Below, piece after piece: positions 56,667 through 64,000 of a DNA stretch of 64,000 nucleotides (its first letter is position 1; each line of letters opens with the position of its first letter). The translations under genes were made by a program, and so were the position numbers. This DNA is from Zhouia amylolytica. GTDB taxonomy: Bacteria; Bacteroidota; Bacteroidia; Flavobacteriales; Flavobacteriaceae. Below the pieces are notes generated by a model. The model saw only the letters and a list, made by a program, of their open reading frames with translations, did not search any database and was not told the DNA's origin. The DNA lies in contig NZ_FPAG01000002.1 in assembly GCF_900116365.1 (NCBI RefSeq), positions 485,341 to 549,340 on the forward strand, in the 5' to 3' direction.

Positions 56667-57518
56667 TTATATAGAAAGATCAAAGTAGATAGAACTAGCT
56701 TTATTTTCATCAGTGATTTCTTCCCCTTTAATTATCTCATTGTTAGGATTGAGTACTTTCAGATTTACTTTCCAGTACCCCGTCATTGTTAATGAAAGTT
56801 TACCATTATATAATTTTGATTTGGCATTGAAAGTGAGGTTTTCATTATTTGGCGAACTGTGGTTATCCATACCAGGCATTCTAGGATCAATTGCAATGGT
56901 GTAGTTTTCTACAATCGAAAAGGTCATCATGTTTTCCATTTTGTACAGTACCGCTCCAAAGTCATTTATACTTACATTAAGTTCTGAGGGTACCATTGCT
57001 AAAACATATTTGCTTTCATCGTTACCCTTAAATACGTTAACAACTCTATATTCGTCTTCATTGTTGACGACATTGATGTTTTGGGTGATGGAATATGCCT
57101 CTCCGTTAATTTCAAAATCAACTTTTAAACTCCAATACTCTTCGATATTTCCAGGCATTTGGAACACTATAAAACCTTTAAATACTGAAGAAATTTCGGT
57201 TTCAGTAATTTGAGATTTAGGACAAGAATGTTGCATCTCAGTCATATGCATTACCGGAGTCCAATTCACACTTGCATTTTCAACATAGTCTTCAGAATTT
57301 TTATTCTTAATTCGCATGGTAAGTTCGTTGTAACCCACGTAAAATTGATCAGTTGCGGAATATATTTCTATTTGATATAGATCATCTTCAATAACATCTA
57401 CTAAGTTTAGATTGGCAACCGGATCGATAATTTCTTCTGGAGTATCATCACTTGATGAACAAGCAGTTAATGTAATTGTAAGTATTAGAGCTGTAAAAAT
57501 GTTTTTTATATTTTTCAT
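56667..57518 (-). CDS. Met/His-rich lipoprotein, candidate copper-binding
   Basis: 283 residues; lipobox LTAC with Cys20. Two stretches have clustered Met and His: residues 90-97 (MHMTEMQH, followed by SC) and residues 214-220 (MPGMDNH). Both lie in beta-sandwich-like regions that resemble YtkA/FixH-type repeats. Such clusters often bind Cu(I). It is the last gene of a three-gene minus-strand cluster with an OprC-like receptor and a Cys-rich small protein. The lipobox is clear, copper binding is inferred. Confidence 0.75.
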   Translation of the reverse strand: MKNIKNIFTALILTITLTACSSSDDTPEEIIDPVANLNLVDVIEDDLYQIEIYSATDQFYVGYNELTMRIKNKNSEDYVENASVNWTPVMHMTEMQHSCPKSQITETEISSVFKGFIVFQMPGNIEEYWSLKVDFEINGEAYSITQNINVVNNEDEYRVVNVFKGNDESKYVLAMVPSELNVSINDFGAVLYKMENMMTFSIVENYTIAIDPRMPGMDNHSSPNNENLTFNAKSKLYNGKLSLTMTGYWKVNLKVLNPNNEIIKGEEITDENKASSIYFDLSI

Positions 57519-57533
57519 TGTTGTTATGTTTAG

Positions 57534-59603
57534 TTATTGAATTGTATATGATAAGGTCAAAAAGAAATTACGTCCCATTCTCGGGATATTTTTCCAATCG
57601 GTATAAGTTGAATAATTAGCGTCAAAAATATTTTCCACTCCAGCCTTTACATAGAAGTCATCATTGGCTATATAAAATTGCTTTCCAACGGAAGCTGATA
57701 AAATGGTGTAGGCATTTGTCTGATCTTCTCCATATAATGAATTGTAATGCGATTGTTTGACTGCACCATTACAGCTCACATTAGCTGAAAATTTATGCTG
57801 ATTGAAAGTGATCTGACCTCGATATTGAATCGGACTTATAAGCGGTAGATTTTCATTATCCTGATCAACTCCCCGCTGATATGAGATAAGTCCAGACCAC
57901 TTAAAAACTTTATTGAATTCGTAGGAGGCATCTAGCAAAAGGTTTGTAATTCTTGCGCTTTCCAGACTGGTGTACACTTTAATTCCGTCTGCTCCTATAG
58001 TCATCGGACTTAGGGAAGTGTCTGGTACTCCAATGATATAATCCTTTATCAAAAAGTAATTACCCTCTAAATGGGTTTTAAATGAGCTTTTTTCAAATCC
58101 TATTTTACCATTAAATGCTGTTGATTTTTCATTTTTAAGTTCTGGATTTCCAACATAGTCATAATTATCAAAACTATTGTATAGGTAGAAACCGTATCCT
58201 TCAGACACCGAGGGAGGACGATCGCCATATGAACTTCCCAGGCTGAAATGAAAATTACCTAAGGCTTTATGAAGCTGTATTGAAAAACTTTTTAAGAATC
58301 GTGCCTGACTGTCTTCTATTTCGGGATAGAATATCTTAAGGCTATTCAGTCCAATCTCGTCTTTAACATTGCTGTTTTGGATGTCAATTCTCGTAGACAC
58401 GATCAGCCTAGACCATTCCAGTTCGATCTGATCTTTAACAAAGATACCTATATCCAAAGTTCGTATATCGGGCCAGGTAAGCATAAACATAGTGTCTTCG
58501 TTAGGGTTGTTAGGGTACATGGTCATTTCAGCCAATGATTTATTATAATATCCGTCTACTTTAAAGGTGAAATTATGACTGTCAAATCCCATACCTGCTG
58601 AAGAATAAAATCCGTATGTATTACTCCAACCGGGCATATCCATATGAATAGGCACCTCTGGGCGTTGGGTGTCGTCCATGACGTGTTTTATGTTGTTAAA
58701 GTATAGTTTGGTTTCCCAATCAGATAAACGGTTAAACAACAAATCTTGCTGAAAACTTAAGGAACCAATAATGCCGCGAGCTAATGAAACATCCATGGGC
58801 AATGCAGGGTAGCCTATGTCTCTGGCTTCGTCATATATAAATGAAGCAGACAATTGCTGTTGCTCATTCAGTTTGTAACCGCTGTTGATAGCGAGATTAT
58901 ATTTCTCATACTGGGAGAAAGGTATCTCTTCAGCATCGCCTGCCTTATAATCATCAGCTATACGGTATACCAAGTCTGTATTTATAAAAAATTCGTTGTT
59001 TGAATAACTGGCTTTACCTCCAAGGACATAAAGGTTGTTATTCGATTCAAATCCGCTATCAAATAAACCTTTCCAGCCTTGATTTTTGAACCCTTCTTTG
59101 TCCAGGTTTAAATTGATTCCTCCGCCAATGGTATTTCCGTATACAGCACCTTGCTGACCCGATCCTATTTCAATTTTAGATAGGTTTGATACATCCACAT
59201 AAGATGTAACGGGATCCATTTTATCGGTACAGGCTCCGAAAATTCGCATTCCATCAATTGTAACAGCCAGTCTTTCAGACGACATACCATTGAGCATAGG
59301 TTCCCATGCATATGCACCTCGCTTTATCATGTTTATTTTCTTCGCGCTTTCAAGGTATTCATCAAGAGATGAGAGGGGTTTTACTTCACTCTGGTAGTTT
59401 AAAGTATTATTCTTGAGGTTTTTAGATATTAATATAACCTCTTCTAAATTTATCGGCAGAATAAGTGTGTCCTTGTGTTCGGTTTGTTGAGCTATTAATT
59501 TAAAGTTGAATAATAGGCATACGGCAATACCTGAACATAAAGCACCTTTTCTGGATGCTAAAAGGCCGTATAAGGCCTTATGCATCATTTTACAGATACT
59601 CAT
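57534..59603 (-). CDS. TonB-dependent copper receptor (OprC/NosA-like)
   Basis: 689 residues with an N-terminal signal peptide, a plug domain (IDGMRIFGACTDKMDP at about 117-131, SGQQGAVYGNTIGGGINL) and a 22-strand beta-barrel ending in the aromatic YTIQ terminus. Copper ligands of OprC are known to be a CxxxM pair in the plug and an HxM pair in a loop; here they read Cys125/Met129 and His307/Met309, separated by 182 residues against 180 in OprC as I recall it. There is no carboxypeptidase-like extension, so it is not a SusC protein. It lies between a Cys-rich small protein and a Met/His-rich lipoprotein. Copper as substrate is a strong inference, not shown. Confidence 0.88.
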   Translation of the reverse strand: MSICKMMHKALYGLLASRKGALCSGIAVCLLFNFKLIAQQTEHKDTLILPINLEEVILISKNLKNNTLNYQSEVKPLSSLDEYLESAKKINMIKRGAYAWEPMLNGMSSERLAVTIDGMRIFGACTDKMDPVTSYVDVSNLSKIEIGSGQQGAVYGNTIGGGINLNLDKEGFKNQGWKGLFDSGFESNNNLYVLGGKASYSNNEFFINTDLVYRIADDYKAGDAEEIPFSQYEKYNLAINSGYKLNEQQQLSASFIYDEARDIGYPALPMDVSLARGIIGSLSFQQDLLFNRLSDWETKLYFNNIKHVMDDTQRPEVPIHMDMPGWSNTYGFYSSAGMGFDSHNFTFKVDGYYNKSLAEMTMYPNNPNEDTMFMLTWPDIRTLDIGIFVKDQIELEWSRLIVSTRIDIQNSNVKDEIGLNSLKIFYPEIEDSQARFLKSFSIQLHKALGNFHFSLGSSYGDRPPSVSEGYGFYLYNSFDNYDYVGNPELKNEKSTAFNGKIGFEKSSFKTHLEGNYFLIKDYIIGVPDTSLSPMTIGADGIKVYTSLESARITNLLLDASYEFNKVFKWSGLISYQRGVDQDNENLPLISPIQYRGQITFNQHKFSANVSCNGAVKQSHYNSLYGEDQTNAYTILSASVGKQFYIANDDFYVKAGVENIFDANYSTYTDWKNIPRMGRNFFLTLSYTIQ

Positions 59604-59673
59604 ATAGTTGTATAAAAATGATTAATATAAAATACGTTGCAGATGAAGAGATTGCATCTGCCTTAATAAGGTA

Positions 59674-60045
59674 TTAATACACTTTTGGGGGGTGTGGTAT
59701 TGTGAAAGCAAATAAATTGGAAGTTACACTTTCATCATGCCCAAAAATAGGGGAGTGAAATTGTTTAGAGGTAAAAGTGTTGATAAAAGAAAACGTTTTA
59801 AAACAAATTATTTGAAATGTTTCAGTTTTTAGTTGTTTTCCCTCAAAAGGATTCTTATCCTGTTCGGTTGTTTCCTGAGCCAGCATTTTGCTCAAGTAGC
59901 ACTTTCCGTCACAATTAAGCTCTGGTTTATCTTTGTTTTCGCAAAGAACCTCACTAATGTACTTGTAGTTTATAATATAGTCTACTACAGGCCATAGTGG
60001 CTTAAACAAAGTAGAGATCGCTATGATTAGGATGAGGTATTTCAC
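59674..60045 (-). CDS. Small Cys-motif membrane protein next to the copper receptor
   Basis: 123 residues starting at GTG. One N-terminal hydrophobic segment (about 1-22) is followed by a segment with three cysteines (CENKDKPELNCDGKC; Cys35, Cys45, Cys49), and a C-terminal part with Cys81, His97 and several Phe. Similar small proteins are found before TonB receptors of Bacteroidetes. The CxGKC motif could bind a metal ion. It is the first gene of the receptor cluster, 70 bases upstream of the receptor start. Confidence 0.65.
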   Translation of the reverse strand: MKYLILIIAISTLFKPLWPVVDYIINYKYISEVLCENKDKPELNCDGKCYLSKMLAQETTEQDKNPFEGKQLKTETFQIICFKTFSFINTFTSKQFHSPIFGHDESVTSNLFAFTIPHPPKVY

Positions 60046-60131
60046 GGCTGTAAAATTAATTACTTGTCGCTTAAAACGAGATGATAATTGTCATTTTAAC
60101 TTTTTAAACTATATTTTTTAGTGAGGTTCAT

Positions 60132-60521
60132 TTATTGAAAAATATCCTGGATTTCCTGAGGAATTCGCAAAGGTTTTTTCGTAGAAGCATTTATCAAGCA
60201 CCAATTAGTTTCAGCTTTAACTAATAGTTTGTCAGTTTGGGAATTATACATTTCAACGATTCGAACCGATCTGACTCCTTCTGAGTTGGCTACATAGGTT
60301 TTGAGCTTGATTATGTCATTGATCAGGGCTTCTCCCTTGTATTCTATATGGTGACTTAAAACCACCCAAAGGTATTTTTCTTGTAAAATTTTATCAGTAA
60401 GCGTAATCCAGTGTTCCTCTGCAATATCCTGAACCCATTGAACATAACGAACATTGTTTACGTGGTTCATAGAATCGAGGTCTTCCTTCCGAACGGTAAT
60501 ATGTTTTTCGTAGATCTTCAA
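60132..60521 (-). CDS. Acyl-CoA thioesterase (hot-dog fold)
   Basis: 129 residues of the 4-hydroxybenzoyl-CoA thioesterase type. RKEDLDSMNHVNNVRYVQWVQD gives the Asp and HxN motif; the rest aligns with the FadM/YbgC subfamily length. Its start is 2 bases from the stop of the glutaminyl cyclotransferase gene on the same strand. This is the third such thioesterase in the window. Substrate unknown. Confidence 0.85.
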   Translation of the reverse strand: MKIYEKHITVRKEDLDSMNHVNNVRYVQWVQDIAEEHWITLTDKILQEKYLWVVLSHHIEYKGEALINDIIKLKTYVANSEGVRSVRIVEMYNSQTDKLLVKAETNWCLINASTKKPLRIPQEIQDIFQ

Positions 60522-60523
60522 TA

Positions 60524-61576
60524 TTACTTTTCTAAAATTTCAACTTCAAAGAGTTTATTCCACTTTTTACCGGTAACAAAAAATGTACGGGTCGATGGGT
60601 TGTAAGCAATACCATTTAATACGTCTAAGCCTGCATGTTGCTTTACCTTTTCCTTTAAACCACTGAAATCTATTACTCCTTCAACAGCTCCATTTTCAGG
60701 ATTGATAATTACTCCTACTTCCTTCTCAAATTGCCAGGTATTGGCATATATTTTATTATTCACAAATTCCAGCTCATTGATTTTTTGAAGTTTGGCTTTG
60801 TTGGTATATACTTCAATGTGATTTTCTTCTTGCAGAGTTTCCGGATTGAGGGTCCAGATACGTTCTGTTCCATCGCTTTTATATAATTGTTGCCCGTCAT
60901 TACATAAACCCCATCCTTCTTTACTCGCATTATAGGTGAAAGTTTCCAGTTTTTTAAAATTGTCGACATCGTAGACAAAACCAGTTTTACTTTCCCAGGT
61001 AAGTTGGTATACTTTATCATTTAGAATGGAAATACCTTCTCCAAAGTAGGAGTTAGCCAACTTTATTTCTTTATATACTTCACCGGTTTTGTAATCAATC
61101 TTCATTAGTTTGGATAATCCTCTGCGTCCGGTTCCTTCATACAAGGTGTCATTGTAAAATTCTAATCCCTGTGTAAAGGCTTCTATGTCATGTGGATATT
61201 CATTTAGGATCTTATAGGTATATATCTTGGGAGCGGTATTATTGAAGACTATGAAGGATTTTGAAATCTTAATTGGTTCATCATCATTTATATTAATATG
61301 AGCCTCAAGAAGGTGTTTTCCAAGTTTAACATCTGTTAACTGAAGCTTATTTGATGTTACATTGATGGGGTTACCATTAAGCGTGTAGTCAACGGATGAA
61401 ATATCTAATTGTTTAGGGTTTTTAATAGCTAACTTTATTTCATCGTTTAGATGAATGTTCTTGTTTTCAGGAGTAATTTCTAACGATAATCTATTTTTTT
61501 TTGTTGCATGTTTTCCGTTACATGATAGTGCAAAAACAGATAAAAAACTGATAATTAAAATCTTATGGGTTCTCAT
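60524..61576 (-). CDS. Glutaminyl-peptide cyclotransferase lipoprotein
   Basis: About 350 residues. The ATG at 61576 starts a signal peptide ending in ALSC (lipobox), better than the ATG at 61609. The C-terminal 250 residues are the plant/bacterial-type glutamine cyclotransferase beta-propeller (DIEAFTQGLEFYNDTLYEGTG, GEGISILNDKVYQLTW, KEGWGLCNDGQQLYKSDGT, NELEFVNNKIYANTW), which converts N-terminal glutamine to pyroglutamate. The N-terminal 95 residues are an Ig-like domain. It acts outside the cytoplasm. Confidence 0.88.
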   Translation of the reverse strand: MRTHKILIISFLSVFALSCNGKHATKKNRLSLEITPENKNIHLNDEIKLAIKNPKQLDISSVDYTLNGNPINVTSNKLQLTDVKLGKHLLEAHININDDEPIKISKSFIVFNNTAPKIYTYKILNEYPHDIEAFTQGLEFYNDTLYEGTGRRGLSKLMKIDYKTGEVYKEIKLANSYFGEGISILNDKVYQLTWESKTGFVYDVDNFKKLETFTYNASKEGWGLCNDGQQLYKSDGTERIWTLNPETLQEENHIEVYTNKAKLQKINELEFVNNKIYANTWQFEKEVGVIINPENGAVEGVIDFSGLKEKVKQHAGLDVLNGIAYNPSTRTFFVTGKKWNKLFEVEILEK

Positions 61577-61631
61577 TAATTTCGTTGATTTTGATCGCAA
61601 GTTATTCAATAAAATTAAGATGTCGAAATGG

Positions 61632-61661
61632 TTGTGAAAACTTAAAATTATTGTACCTTTG
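61632..61661 (+). promoter_or_regulatory. Promoter of SRP RNA (TTG, N19, TACCTTTG)
   Basis: TTG at 61632-61634 and TACCTTTG at 61654-61661, 19 bases apart. This is the clearest -33/-7 promoter in the window and lies 5 bases before the first paired base of the RNA. Confidence 0.75.
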
Positions 61662-61666
61662 CACCC

Positions 61667-61768
61667 GGCAAGTCCTACACGACCAGCTCCTGTAGAATCC
61701 CCCAGGGTGGGAACACAGCAAGGGTATACGGTCGTAGCGGTGCGATGTAGGTAGCTTGCCTTTTTTTG
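61667..61768 (+). ncRNA. ffs: Signal recognition particle RNA, small bacterial type
   Basis: The 5' end GGCAAG (61667-61672) pairs with CTTGCC (61755-61760), forming one long hairpin. Near the tip are GGGAACACAGCAAGG, which corresponds to the conserved GGAA-loop and the adjacent internal loop, and GCGATGTAGGTAGC on the descending arm, close to E. coli 4.5S RNA. A T run (61761-61767) ends it. The RNA binds Ffh to target membrane proteins. Length about 100 nucleotides, as expected. Confidence 0.9.
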
Positions 61769-62213
61769 TGCCTTATTGTTAGGTGTTTCTGATGATAAAA
61801 TACGGGATCGTTTTTAATAAAAGTGCATTAAAAATTATTGATCATCTTAGCCGTCCTTAATCAAGCTGTATAATATTCTTCAGATATAGGTGAGGAGGTG
61901 TTTATTAGCCGTGAAGTGGAGTTGTCCGGAGGCTGCAATTTGAATTCTACAGTTTTTAATACGATGTATATATGCTTTATGTATGCTTTATCCCTGGGGT
62001 ATCTATGCCTTTGCACCGGGCCTAGAGTATGTTAAAATTGCTCTTAAGGTGTTGTGTATTTAGGGTTACCTTTTTGAATCGTTAAGACTGATTTCTGCTT
62101 ATTGCTTGACGAGGTGCTTGAAAAATTAATTATTTTGACCTTTTTAGACCTGAGTGTTAGGTTTGATCCCTATTTGTTTTGTTTCTTTGTCAACCAAAAT
62201 TTAACCTTAAACC
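61768..62213. other. 445-base intergenic region downstream of SRP RNA
   Basis: No convincing gene. It contains CCTTTGCACC with flanks matching the SRP RNA promoter region (62004-62021 compared with 61652-61669), which may be a second promoter-like element. Otherwise only AT-rich sequence up to the SDR gene. Confidence 0.5.
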
Positions 62214-63020
62214 ATGTCGAAAGTTGTTTTAATTACAGGCGGATCATCCGGTATCGGTAAATCAATAGCTGAATTTTTAACGAATAAAGGATTCGTTGTA
62301 TACGGTACTAGTCGTAATCCTGATCGTGTTAAAGAAGGTTTGAGCTTTAATCTGGTAAGGTTGGATGTAGGAGATACTGCCAGTATACAATCGGCGGTAG
62401 ATACCATTGTATCGAAGGAAAAAAGACTCGATATTGTAATTAACAATGCCGGTGTTGGTATTACAGGACCTATTGAGGAAACTCCCCGGGAGGAAATTCA
62501 TAAGGTGTTTAGCACGAACCTTTATGGTCCGATAGAAGTTATGAAGGCTGTACTGCCTCCAATGCGTAAGCAAAAGCAGGGTTTAATCATAAATATAACT
62601 TCTATTGCGGGTTATATGGGGCTTCCTTACAGAGGACTTTATTCAGCTTCTAAAGGAGCTCTTGAGCTTGTTACAGAAGCGATGCGTATGGAAACTAAAG
62701 ATTTTGGTGTTCAGATCACAAATTTAGCTCCAGGAGATTTTGCTACTAACATAGCTTCAGGACGGTACCATGCACCTGTTTTAACGGGTTCGCCATATGA
62801 AAAGCCTTATGGGGATACGCTTAATTTAATAAATGAGCATGTCGATGATGGGGGTGATCCGAACGATGTCGCTGAAACTGTATATAAGATTATAAATACT
62901 ACAAAACCTAAGGTGCATTATAAGGTAGGGGCCTTTATGCAGAAGTTCTCAATTGTTCTTAAGAATATTTTACCAGACAAAGTTTACGAGAAACTATTAC
63001 TAAATCATTATAAGTTGTAG
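62214..63020 (+). CDS. Short-chain dehydrogenase/reductase
   Basis: 268 residues with the classical SDR pattern: cofactor motif TGGSSGIGKSIA, NNAGVG, the catalytic serine in INITSIAGYMG, and YSASKGALE with the catalytic Tyr and Lys. The dinucleotide motif is followed by TSRNPDRV, with Arg suggesting NADPH. Substrate cannot be predicted. A TAATTATTTTG box lies about 90 bases upstream. It precedes the transaldolase-like gene by 41 bases. Confidence 0.9.
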   Translation: MSKVVLITGGSSGIGKSIAEFLTNKGFVVYGTSRNPDRVKEGLSFNLVRLDVGDTASIQSAVDTIVSKEKRLDIVINNAGVGITGPIEETPREEIHKVFSTNLYGPIEVMKAVLPPMRKQKQGLIINITSIAGYMGLPYRGLYSASKGALELVTEAMRMETKDFGVQITNLAPGDFATNIASGRYHAPVLTGSPYEKPYGDTLNLINEHVDDGGDPNDVAETVYKIINTTKPKVHYKVGAFMQKFSIVLKNILPDKVYEKLLLNHYKL

Positions 63021-63061
63021 TTTTGCACCAAAGTTAAAAATACACAACTAAATATTAACAG

Positions 63062-63718
63062 ATGAAATTTTTTATCGATACTGCAAACCTAGATCAGATT
63101 AAAGAAGCTGAAGCACTAGGTGTACTGGATGGTGTTACTACGAACCCATCATTAATGGCAAAGGAGGGTATTACAGGGAGAAACAACATTTTGAAGCATT
63201 ATGTTGATATCTGTAATGCTGTTGAAGGAGATGTATCTGCTGAAGTAATTGCTACTGACTTTGAGGGAATTATAAAGGAAGGAGAAGAGTTGGCTGAATT
63301 ACATGAACAGATTGTTGTTAAGGTGCCTATGATTCAAGATGGTGTGAAAGCTCTTAAATATTTCAGCGATAAAGGTATCAGAACGAACTGTACATTGGTA
63401 TTTTCAGTTGGTCAGGCTCTTTTAGCGGCTAAAGCTGGGGCAACATATGTATCTCCATTTATTGGACGTTTGGACGATATATCTACTGATGGATTGCAGT
63501 TGATTGCAGATATCAGACAAGTATATGATAACTACGGGTTTGAAACACAAATTCTAGCAGCTTCAGTTCGTCATACAATGCACGTAATTGACTGTGCTAA
63601 AATTGGTGCTGACGTAATGACTGGACCATTATCTTCAATAACAGGATTATTAAAACATCCTTTAACTGATATTGGATTAGAAAAATTCCTTGCTGATTAC
63701 AATAAAGGAAATAGTTAA
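63062..63718 (+). CDS. fsa: Fructose-6-phosphate aldolase / transaldolase-like
   Basis: 218 residues of the small transaldolase family. [29 protein letters not shown], the Schiff-base lysine in IVVKVPM near residue 88 and [11 protein letters not shown] are typical of the TalC/FSA group. The family includes both transaldolases and fructose-6-phosphate aldolases, so the precise reaction is uncertain. A strong terminator follows. Confidence 0.92.
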   Translation: MKFFIDTANLDQIKEAEALGVLDGVTTNPSLMAKEGITGRNNILKHYVDICNAVEGDVSAEVIATDFEGIIKEGEELAELHEQIVVKVPMIQDGVKALKYFSDKGIRTNCTLVFSVGQALLAAKAGATYVSPFIGRLDDISTDGLQLIADIRQVYDNYGFETQILAASVRHTMHVIDCAKIGADVMTGPLSSITGLLKHPLTDIGLEKFLADYNKGNS

Positions 63719-63763
63719 TTAAAGATATATTATACACTACAGTTTGTAGTATGTATAAAATTA

Positions 63764-63791
63764 AAAACCCGCTCATTGAGCGGGTTTTTTT
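63764..63791. terminator. Terminator between the transaldolase gene and pheT
   Basis: AAAACCCGCTC (63764-63774) pairs with GAGCGGGTTTT (63778-63788), followed by T's on the plus side and A's on the minus side. It serves both convergent genes. Confidence 0.85.
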
Positions 63792-63795
63792 GTTT

Positions 63796-64000
63796 TTATC
63801 TCAGTTCAGCTCCGAGTTGTTTTTCGAAGCTACTCTGAAGCTTATTCATTATTTTGTCTATTTCCTTATCCTTCAAAGTTTTTTCATCATCTTGTATAGT
63901 GAAGCTCACTGCGTAGCTTTTCTTACCTTCCGGTAATTTATCACCTTGGTAAACATCAAACAAATTGATGTTTTTTAACCGTTTACGCTCACTTTGTTGA
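63796..64000 (-). CDS. pheT: Phenylalanyl-tRNA synthetase beta subunit, 3' part
   Basis: The minus strand is open from the window edge to a stop at 63796-63798. The visible C-terminal 67 residues include LKNINLFDVYQGDKLPEGKKSYAVSF and end in LGAELR, which is the ferredoxin-fold anticodon-binding (FDX-ACB) domain of PheT that reads tRNA-Phe. The rest of the gene lies outside the window. Confidence 0.95.
   Translation of the reverse strand, partial: QQSERKRLKNINLFDVYQGDKLPEGKKSYAVSFTIQDDEKTLKDKEIDKIMNKLQSSFEKQLGAELR

Noticed and set aside
61898-62035. 45-codon GTG-started frame downstream of the SRP RNA
   Set aside because: The GAGGAG motif directly abuts the start codon, the product has no recognisable feature and the frame is short; chance is the simpler explanation.
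63751-63936. 61-residue frame on the plus strand near the window end
   Set aside because: It overlaps the clear minus-strand coding sequence of PheT and the terminator, so it is a shadow.

Overview
This is a chromosomal segment of a low-GC Bacteroidetes, most probably a Flavobacteriaceae (marine or environmental). The support is the TAnnTTTG-type promoter boxes, the Bacteroidetes-style omega subunit and DUF4835 protein beside coaBC and recN, a DnaQ/GIY-YIG fusion, a bacillithiol-type YtxJ protein, a GTG-started Cys-rich protein ahead of a TonB receptor, and many SPII lipoproteins. Most of the window is ordinary core genome. I see no prophage, insertion sequence, CRISPR array or tRNA gene.

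Layout. 1-9.1 kb: the end of a GNAT gene, mltG, a lysozyme-like secreted protein, then a minus-strand block (RsmI-like methylase, low-molecular-weight phosphatase, dnaA), a thioesterase, YigZ/IMPACT, a HAD phosphatase, ribD, a GNAT gene and prmC. 9.1-20.7 kb: ligA with a YhhN-like membrane protein, a 5'-nucleotidase split over two genes, dapA, and a housekeeping run bamD-rpoZ-coaBC-DUF4835-recN. 20.7-26.7 kb: fabI, then glycosyltransferase-YbbR-coaE, then a histidine kinase/response regulator pair. 26.7-41.4 kb, mostly minus strand: miaA, a Kv-type channel with a zinc-ribbon tail, a DUF3857 protein, an exonuclease/UvrC-N fusion, YggS, DUF1015, a 3-hydroxyacyl-CoA dehydrogenase and a Gfo/Idh oxidoreductase; pcm and a small membrane gene on plus; then smpB, deoD, deoC and clpB. 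41.4-53.5 kb, the more accessory part: ytxJ, a TetR/thioesterase pair with two identical palindromic operators, an unknown lipoprotein, a GH9 + NodB-like fusion, fahA, glyA, a GT4 glycosyltransferase, a NagX/DUF5009 acyltransferase and a second TetR. 53.8-56.6 kb: proC-proB-proA. 56.7-60.0 kb: a three-gene cluster read here as copper acquisition. 60-64 kb: a thioesterase, a glutaminyl cyclotransferase, SRP RNA, an SDR enzyme, a transaldolase-like enzyme and the 3' end of pheT.

Most noteworthy: the TonB receptor at 57534-59603 carries the CxxxM and HxM copper-ligand pairs known from OprC-type receptors, at nearly the same separation, and sits between a Cys-rich small membrane protein and a Met/His-rich lipoprotein. 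Other points are the two perfect TATACCA-AA-TGGTATA operators around a tetR gene, paired 11-bp repeats between clpB and ytxJ, a 12-bp tandem repeat in front of dnaA, and a 111-bp inverted-repeat element in the 52.4 kb intergenic region. Everything here is from reading the sequence; no database search was run.
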